Assembly: GCA_025928535.1 (NCBI GenBank)
Contig: JAICJJ010000150.1
Location: forward strand, 1 to 6,964
Length of the DNA: 6,964 nt
From: Thermomicrobiales bacterium
GTDB lineage: Bacteria > Chloroflexota > Chloroflexia > Thermomicrobiales > UBA6265
Reading direction: 5' to 3'
In this document: one piece after another, positions 1 to 3,869 of the stretch
Layout of the letters: each line of letters begins with the position of its first letter
Position numbering within the stretch: position 1 is the first letter of the stretch
The notes under the pieces: model-generated
Databases searched by the model: none
What the model saw: only the letters and a program-made list of their open reading frames with translations
Told to the model about the DNA's origin: nothing
Position numbers and translations under genes: made by a program

Positions 1-69
1 GAACGCGATGCGGCGTTCGCCATGCCGGACTTCCGGCGGGCCGAGCACCGCCACGCTCAACCGGGCCAT
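1..69 (-). CDS. N-terminus of a probable SARP/BTAD-type transcriptional regulator (partial, runs off left edge)
   Basis: Read on the minus strand, an ATG at 69-67 opens a frame that stays open to the window edge and encodes 23 residues, MARLSVAVLGPPEVRHGERR followed by IAF. The pattern of a short hydrophobic strand, then LGPPEV and a charged turn leading into a second strand, is how SARP/AfsR/BTAD regulators begin (an OmpR-type winged helix, usually followed by a bacterial transcriptional activator domain). A purine-rich ribosome binding site, AGGGAG (complement of about 76-81), lies about 6 bases before the ATG, which supports this start. The gene is divergent from the haloperoxidase-like gene at 237, so it may regulate it; that is inference. 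With only 23 residues visible, the family call rests on the N-terminal pattern alone. A plus-strand frame over the same bases has no comparable family resemblance. Confidence 0.6.
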   Translation of the reverse strand, partial: MARLSVAVLGPPEVRHGERRIAF

Positions 70-133
70 GGAACGCTCCCTGGAACGCTTCTGCCACGCC
101 GTACGAAGATGATGAGTCCCGGTTCGGTTACGC

Positions 134-139
134 ATTATC
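134..139 (-). promoter_or_regulatory. Candidate -10 element for the minus-strand regulator
   Basis: On the minus strand the bases read GATAAT, a 5-of-6 match to the sigma-70 -10 consensus, in a locally AT-richer patch of a GC-rich region. It lies about 65 bases upstream of the ATG at 69. No convincing -35 hexamer is found 16-18 bases further upstream, so this is a weak candidate. Confidence 0.2.
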
Positions 140-165
140 GCCCATCCGACCCGTCTTGGTCCCGT

Positions 166-187
166 GATCGCCTGCCTAGGCGCGATC
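166..187. promoter_or_regulatory. Imperfect dyad between the divergent genes (possible operator)
   Basis: GATCGCC at 166-172 is mirrored by GGC..GATC at 179-187 with two extra bases, and within it lies the 8-base perfect palindrome GCCTAGGC at 174-181. It is about 50 bases upstream of the haloperoxidase-like start codon, in the region shared with the divergent regulator. Short palindromes are common by chance in GC-rich DNA, so a regulator binding site is only a possibility. Confidence 0.2.
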
Positions 188-236
188 GACGGCGCGTCGG
201 CGCGCTCTTGCAGGTGGCAGACGAGAGGAGCAGAGC

Positions 237-1736
237 ATGTCCGCCAATCGCCACGAGGGTCGCGCGAACCTGCTGACACGCCGGACGGCGCTCAAAGGCG
301 TCGGCGCCGTCGGGATCGCCGCCGCCTTTGGCAGCACGGCGCACGCCCATGCCGACGCCTCCACCAGCGCCGGATCAGGCATGATCGAGCCGACCGCCGG
401 TTCCTGGAAAACCTGGGTGCTGGCGTCCGGCGCCGAACTCCGCCCGCCGGCGCCGCCGGCCGCGGCCGAATCAAGCGCGGCGGCGACCGACGCGGCCCCG
501 CTCGCGCGCGTCGCCTATTGGGATGCCGGCGCGCCCGGCTACCGCTGGAACGAACGCGCCATGCAGCAGACGCTGGCGGCCGGCTACGGACCGGGCGACG
601 CCTACCGGACGATGGCGCTCCTCAACGTCGCCATCTACGACGCGACCATCGCCGCCTGGGACGCCAAATACGCGTACAACCGGCCGCGCCCCGCCACGGC
701 CGACCCGTCGCTTTCGACCGCGATCCCGACCCCGGCCAGCCCGTCCTATCCATCGGTCCACGCCGCGACGGCCGGCGCCGCCGCCGGCGTGCTGGCCTAC
801 CTCTTCCCCAAGGACGCGTCGTCGTTCGTCCAGGCGGCGACAGAGGCGGCCCAATCCCGCGTCGAAGCCGGCGTGGCCTATCCGTCCGACCTGGCGGCCG
901 GGCTCGATCTCGGCCAGCAGGTCGCCGCCCGCGTCGTCGCCTGGGCCAAGACCGACGGCTCGGACGCCAGATTCGATCCGGCTTCGATCCCGACCGGCCC
1001 GGGGCTCTGGTCGCCCAAATTGCCGGCCTCCAACCCGCCGGGCGACCCGGTCTATCCGATGCTCGGAACGTGGAAAACCTGGGTGCTTTCGTCGGGCAGC
1101 CAGTTCCGCCCCGGACCACCTCCGGCCCCCGATTCGCCGGAGCGCGCCGCCGAAATCGCCGAAATCAAACATTACCCGCGCGACGCCCATCCCTTCACCG
1201 AACTCTTCTTCTGGCCGCAAGACCCGGCCGGGCGGCCGGCGCCCGACACGATCCCCTTCTCCAGCAACCAGGTCGTCTTCTATTACGCGCCGGTGCTCCA
1301 TTACGTGTGGGGGCCGGAACTGGCGCAAAAACTGTTCGAATACCGGCTCGACGCCAACCCGCCGCGCGCCGCCCGCGCCTACGCCCTCGTCAGCATCGCC
1401 AGTTACGACGCCTCGGTGGCGTGCTGGGAGGCGAAGTTCCACTACTGGACGGCGCGGCCGAATCAGTTCGACCCGTCGATCACGACCATCTTGCCGACCT
1501 ATCCCATTCCGGACTATCCCTCAGGCCATGCCGCCGCCCTCGGCGGCACGGCCGAAGTCCTGGCCTCTCTCTTCCCGGCCGACGCGCGCTTTTTCCAGAG
1601 CCGGGCGACCGAAAACGCCGCCTCCCGGATGTGGGCGGGGATTCATTTCCGCAGCGCCTGCGAAACCGGGGTGGCGTTGGGCCGCCGCGTCGGGCAGGCG
1701 GTGATCGCCCGGGCGGCCCGCGACGGCGCCGAGTGA
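237..1736 (+). CDS. Tat-exported tandem PAP2 / vanadium-dependent haloperoxidase-like protein
   Basis: The protein has 499 residues. The start is set by AGGAG at 226-230, six bases before the ATG. The N-terminus carries a twin-arginine signal (TRRTALKG, residues 14-21, then an alanine/glycine-rich stretch and AHAHA near 35-39), implying folded export, probably with a bound cofactor. Two PAP2-like repeats follow. Repeat 1 has K144-x6-R151-P152, PSVH at 172-175 and SR at 207-208, with Ala214 where the catalytic or vanadate-ligand His is expected, and D218 kept. Repeat 2 has K400-x6-R407-P408, an intact PSGH at 428-431, SR at 463-464 and H470, but Ala474 at the following Asp position. The family signature is K-x6-RP, PSGH, SR-x5-H-x3-D. 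By family it binds vanadate (haloperoxidase) or hydrolyses phosphate esters (acid phosphatase). Sequence alone cannot separate these activities; if one site works it is most likely repeat 2. Each repeat is preceded by a GxWKTWVLxSG motif (residues 55-65 and 277-287). The gene converges on the dehydrogenase with an 88-bp gap. Confidence 0.9.
   Translation: MSANRHEGRANLLTRRTALKGVGAVGIAAAFGSTAHAHADASTSAGSGMIEPTAGSWKTWVLASGAELRPPAPPAAAESSAAATDAAPLARVAYWDAGAPGYRWNERAMQQTLAAGYGPGDAYRTMALLNVAIYDATIAAWDAKYAYNRPRPATADPSLSTAIPTPASPSYPSVHAATAGAAAGVLAYLFPKDASSFVQAATEAAQSRVEAGVAYPSDLAAGLDLGQQVAARVVAWAKTDGSDARFDPASIPTGPGLWSPKLPASNPPGDPVYPMLGTWKTWVLSSGSQFRPGPPPAPDSPERAAEIAEIKHYPRDAHPFTELFFWPQDPAGRPAPDTIPFSSNQVVFYYAPVLHYVWGPELAQKLFEYRLDANPPRAARAYALVSIASYDASVACWEAKFHYWTARPNQFDPSITTILPTYPIPDYPSGHAAALGGTAEVLASLFPADARFFQSRATENAASRMWAGIHFRSACETGVALGRRVGQAVIARAARDGAE
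399..932 (+). repeat. Intragenic repeat unit 1 (degenerate PAP2 unit)
   Basis: This covers residues 55-232 of the haloperoxidase-like protein: the WKTWVL motif, then the AYDA-like helix (residues 132-136, IYDAT), K-x6-RP, PSVH, the YLFP helix and the SR motif. It aligns without gaps to unit 2 from the K-x6-RP motif to the SR motif, at a constant offset of 256 residues. The 17 bases at 405-421 recur exactly at 1071-1087. The PSGH glycine and the final His are both lost, so this copy is probably structural. Confidence 0.8.
1065..1703 (+). repeat. Intragenic repeat unit 2 (PAP2 unit with the His motifs intact)
   Basis: This covers residues 277-489 of the haloperoxidase-like protein. It is longer than unit 1 by 34 residues between the WKTWVL motif and K-x6-RP; the extra segment falls around residues 308-355, which is rich in aromatic residues and proline. 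K400, R407, S429, G430, H431, R464 and H470 are all present, so this copy most likely forms the active site. Confidence 0.8.
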
Positions 1737-1824
1737 TCCGAAGACCGATGGTCGCCGCGTCCGCCGAGTGGCGCGCGGCGGCCGTCGTCCCAAAGACGCC
1801 GTCATGGCTGATGCGCGGCGTGCG

Positions 1825-2898
1825 TCAGACCGGCACGATCAGATTCTTGAGGACGCCGCCGCTGAGCGACGCTTCCATCGCCCGCTGGAAATCGGTCACC
1901 GGATAACTGTCGGCGACCAGCGGCTTGACGTCGACCCGGCCGTCGGCGATCGCTTCGATCGTCTTCGGGTAGCAATACGGGCCGAGATGGCTACCGTGGA
2001 TGTTCAATTCCTTGGTGTCGCCGACGATCGTCCAGTTGACCGTGGCCGGTTCGTTGAAGACGCTGAATTCGACGAACGTGCCGAGTTTGCGAATCATCTG
2101 CAAGCCCTGGGCGATGCCGGCTGGATTGCCGCTCGCTTCGATGTAGACGTCGCAGCCGTAGCCGTCGGTCAGGCTCCGCACCCGGGCGACCGCGTCTTCC
2201 TGCGTCACGTCGATGGCGACGTCGGCGCCGAACTGTCTCGCCAGGTCGAGCCGATACGCCTTGGCGTCGAGCGCGATCACCTGCCCCGGCTGGCTCAATT
2301 TGGCGATCTGGAGCATGCAGAGCCCGATGTTGCCGACGCCGCAAATGACGACCGTGTCGCCAGGCTTGATTTCGCCTCGGTCCACCGCGTGCCAGGCGCA
2401 CGCCGTCGGTTCGATGTAGGCCGCTTCGCCGTTCGAGAGCGAATCGGGGACCTTGTGGACGAGCGATTTTTCGGGATAGCGGCAAAAGCGGGCCATGCCG
2501 CCGTTGAATTGCTTCTTGAAGCCGAAGATGTTGTGGACCTGGCACATCCAATATTGGCCGTTGCGGCAAAAACGGCATTCGCCGCACGGCACGATCTGCT
2601 CGGCGATGACCCGGTCTCCCAGTTGCACGCCATGCCGCTCCGCCGCGCCGTCGCCCATCGCGACGACCCGCCCGGCGTATTCATGGCCGGCCGTGCACGG
2701 TCCTTCGACGTAGCCGCCCGAGCCGTCTCTCCCCCAGAACAGTTCGCCGCCGAGATAGCATTTCATGTCCGACGCGCAGATGCCGCAGGCTTCGACCTCG
2801 ATCAGCAATTCGCCCGGCCCGGGCTGCGGCACGGCGATTTCTTCCACCCGGTAGTCGCGCGGCCCATAGGTGCGGACCGCCAGCATCGTCTCGGCCAT
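1825..2898 (-). CDS. Zn-dependent medium-chain alcohol/polyol dehydrogenase, erythritol/L-threitol dehydrogenase-like
   Basis: The product has 357 residues. The frame stays open a further 86 codons upstream, but the ATG at 2898 follows AAAGGAG with a 6-base gap and gives a normal family N-terminus (MAETMLAVRTYGPRDYRVEE). Catalytic zinc ligands are C41 in GICASD, H72-E73 in GHE and E163 in YIEP. The structural zinc is held by C105, C108, C111 and C119. The Rossmann motif GVGNIG is at 187-192, and D211 at the end of the second strand favours NAD over NADP. The C41 to H72 spacing with the CYLGGELFWG insert, the QIVPCGEC stretch, and HLGPYCYP at 304-311 resemble, from memory, erythritol/L-threitol dehydrogenases. 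It should oxidise a secondary hydroxyl of a sugar alcohol to a ketose in the cytoplasm; the exact substrate is not readable. No polyol transporter or kinase lies in view. It is divergent from the VOC gene and convergent with the haloperoxidase-like gene. Confidence 0.93.
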   Translation of the reverse strand: MAETMLAVRTYGPRDYRVEEIAVPQPGPGELLIEVEACGICASDMKCYLGGELFWGRDGSGGYVEGPCTAGHEYAGRVVAMGDGAAERHGVQLGDRVIAEQIVPCGECRFCRNGQYWMCQVHNIFGFKKQFNGGMARFCRYPEKSLVHKVPDSLSNGEAAYIEPTACAWHAVDRGEIKPGDTVVICGVGNIGLCMLQIAKLSQPGQVIALDAKAYRLDLARQFGADVAIDVTQEDAVARVRSLTDGYGCDVYIEASGNPAGIAQGLQMIRKLGTFVEFSVFNEPATVNWTIVGDTKELNIHGSHLGPYCYPKTIEAIADGRVDVKPLVADSYPVTDFQRAMEASLSGGVLKNLIVPV

Positions 2899-2904
2899 CG
2901 TCAA

Positions 2905-2911
2905 CTCCTTT
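2905..2911 (-). promoter_or_regulatory. Ribosome binding site of the dehydrogenase
   Basis: AAAGGAG on the minus strand, six bases before the ATG at 2898. It decides the start of this gene against a frame open a further 86 codons upstream. Confidence 0.75.
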
Positions 2912-3018
2912 CGCGCGTCCGTCGCCGCGCGGGCCTCCCGCTCGCTGCTTCCTGCTGAAGCACGATTCGGCGTCGCCTTGGGGAATCGGCGCGGAGCAAC
3001 CAGATCGCTGGCATGATC

Positions 3019-3039
3019 GGCGTCGGCGTCATCGACGCC
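3019..3039. promoter_or_regulatory. Seven-base inverted repeat in the divergent region (possible operator)
   Basis: GGCGTCG at 3019-3025 and CGACGCC at 3033-3039 form a perfect 7-base dyad around a 7-base centre; a tighter form, GGCGTC-ATC-GACGCC, overlaps it at 3025-3039. The position between divergent genes suits a shared operator, but the bases are ordinary for this GC-rich sequence and could match by chance. Confidence 0.22.
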
Positions 3040-3181
3040 CACGGAGTGGTCAGGCGGGCAGTGTACCCGGAGCGGCGCGGGGGCGCGGCGGGCGCCAGCC
3101 CGATGCCGGGCGACGCCGGCCGTGATGGACGCGCCGCCGTCGCGTCGGTAATCCATACTGAGGCGATCGTTGCCGTCCTTG

Positions 3182-3188
3182 AAAGGAG
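3182..3188 (+). promoter_or_regulatory. Ribosome binding site of the VOC gene
   Basis: AAAGGAG lies five bases before the ATG at 3194. It selects that ATG over the in-frame ATG at 3170, which has no such site and would place the binding site inside the coding region. It shares GAAAGGAGT with the site of the divergent dehydrogenase. Confidence 0.75.
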
Positions 3189-3193
3189 TGCCG

Positions 3194-3701
3194 ATGGCCG
3201 CTTCTCCGACTGGCGTCGCCTCGATCGATCAGGTCGCCGTCGTCGTCCGCGATCTCGACGCCGCGATGGAGCGGTACTGGACGCAGCATGGCATCGGGCC
3301 GTGGGACGTCTTCACCTATGGACCGCACCGCCTGTCGGAAATGACGTTTCGCGGGGAACGCCGACCCTACGTGATGAAGCTCGCCCTCGCCTTCGTCGGC
3401 GACACGATGTACGAACTGATCGAATCGGTTGAGGGGCCGAGCATCTACGACGAGCATCTCGCCGCCCACGGCGAAGGGCTGCACCACCTCGGCTACTACG
3501 TTTCCGACATCGATGAGGCGATCGCGGCGATGGCCGCGCGGGGTTACGCCTTGCTCCAGAGCGGGCGCGGCTTCGGCCAGGATGGCGACGGCGCCTACGC
3601 CTATTTCGACACCGCGCGCGACCTCGGCTGCATCTATGGAAGCGATCGAGCGGCCGCGCCAGATGCCGCCGCCGGAACGAACCCACCCGCCTCGCTCCTG
3701 A
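3194..3701 (+). CDS. VOC-superfamily (glyoxalase/methylmalonyl-CoA-epimerase-like) protein, with a one-base frameshift near 3638
   Basis: The intended product is about 168 residues, normal for a single VOC protein of two beta-alpha-beta-beta-beta modules. Recognisable parts are IDQVAVVVRDLDAAMERYW (11-29), GIGPWDVFTY (33-42), the ELIES strand (74-78), GPSIYDEHL (81-89), and GEGLHHLGYYVSDIDEAI (93-110). Likely metal or substrate positions, by analogy with epimerases, are Q13, E74, H97 or H98, and E149. Gln instead of His at the first position is, from memory, usual in this branch. After codon 148 (TAT, 3635-3637) the frame loses its resemblance. Dropping one of the two G bases at 3638-3639 restores EAIERPRQMPPPERTHPPRS and a stop at 3699-3701, the expected family ending. 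As written, the frame instead runs to 4210 through an Arg/Pro-rich tail that overlaps the next gene. The substrate is unknown. The frameshift is either a sequence error or a recent inactivation. Confidence 0.82.
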
Positions 3702-3743
3702 CGCTCGCCCTGCCCGCTCGGCCGGGAGTCGAATTCGGACATG

Positions 3744-3777
3744 ATGGGTTGAAATCCCGATCGTACCGGGACCATCT
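3744..3777 (+). other. Two-step hairpin between the VOC gene and the LAL regulator
   Basis: GATGG (3744-3748) pairs with CCATC (3773-3777), and TCCCG (3756-3760) pairs with CGGGA (3768-3772), giving 10 base pairs with a 7-base bulge on the 5' side and a 7-base loop. It lies 43 bases past the restored VOC stop. No run of T follows, so it is not a standard intrinsic terminator; a 3' end structure or leader hairpin is possible. Confidence 0.25.
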
Positions 3778-3827
3778 CGTCGTGTCGGCTCGGCTCGAAA
3801 CACTCGGGCGGCGAGCGAGGGAAACAG

Positions 3828-3833
3828 TATCAT
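3828..3833 (+). promoter_or_regulatory. Candidate -10 element upstream of the LAL regulator
   Basis: TATCAT matches the -10 consensus in 5 of 6 bases. No good -35 box lies 16-18 bases before it. It sits seven bases before the ATG at 3841, a spacing seen in leaderless genes, and 36 bases before the TTG at 3870. Confidence 0.3.
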
Positions 3834-3869
3834 CGTCGATATGCCGTCAGGTGAACAGTCGGAGCGACC

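Larger units (their letters stand above)
2899..3193. promoter_or_regulatory. Divergent intergenic region between dehydrogenase and VOC gene
   Basis: These 295 bases separate two divergent start codons and must hold their upstream signals unless transcription enters from elsewhere. No convincing paired -35/-10 boxes are visible. The best isolated candidates are TACACT on the minus strand (complement of about 3060-3065) and CATACT on the plus strand near 3155-3160. The octamer TCGGCGTC occurs at 2967 and again at 3017, and the region contains the dyad at 3019-3039. No coding potential stands out in any frame. Confidence 0.4.

Noticed and set aside
2..112. Plus-strand frame ending at 110-112 that could be the C-terminus of an upstream gene
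   Set aside because: Its translation is low in family-like pattern, and the minus-strand frame over the same bases has a ribosome binding site and a recognisable N-terminus.
471..1442. Long minus-strand frame antisense to the haloperoxidase-like gene
   Set aside because: Open only because of GC-rich codon use; no motifs and strong Arg/Gly bias.
1737..1824. Possible bidirectional terminator between the convergent genes
   Set aside because: CCGCCG/CGGCGG at 1761-1781 can form a 6-bp stem, but there is no T-run on either side and such pairs are common in this sequence.
164..1906. Long plus-strand frame of 580 codons over the haloperoxidase-like gene
   Set aside because: Arg/Pro/Gly-rich translation without domains; a shadow of the 237-1736 gene, which shows Tat and PAP2 motifs.
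1768..2958. 396-codon plus-strand frame antisense to the dehydrogenase
   Set aside because: It mirrors the dehydrogenase codons; its composition (rich in Asp, Arg and Val) is typical of antisense shadows, and no family is recognisable.
3747..3775. tRNA-like end: GGGTTGAAATCCC followed by CGGGACCA
   Set aside because: The T-arm-like and acceptor-like parts are separated by about five bases too many, the loop lacks the conserved C, and no anticodon or D arm fits upstream.
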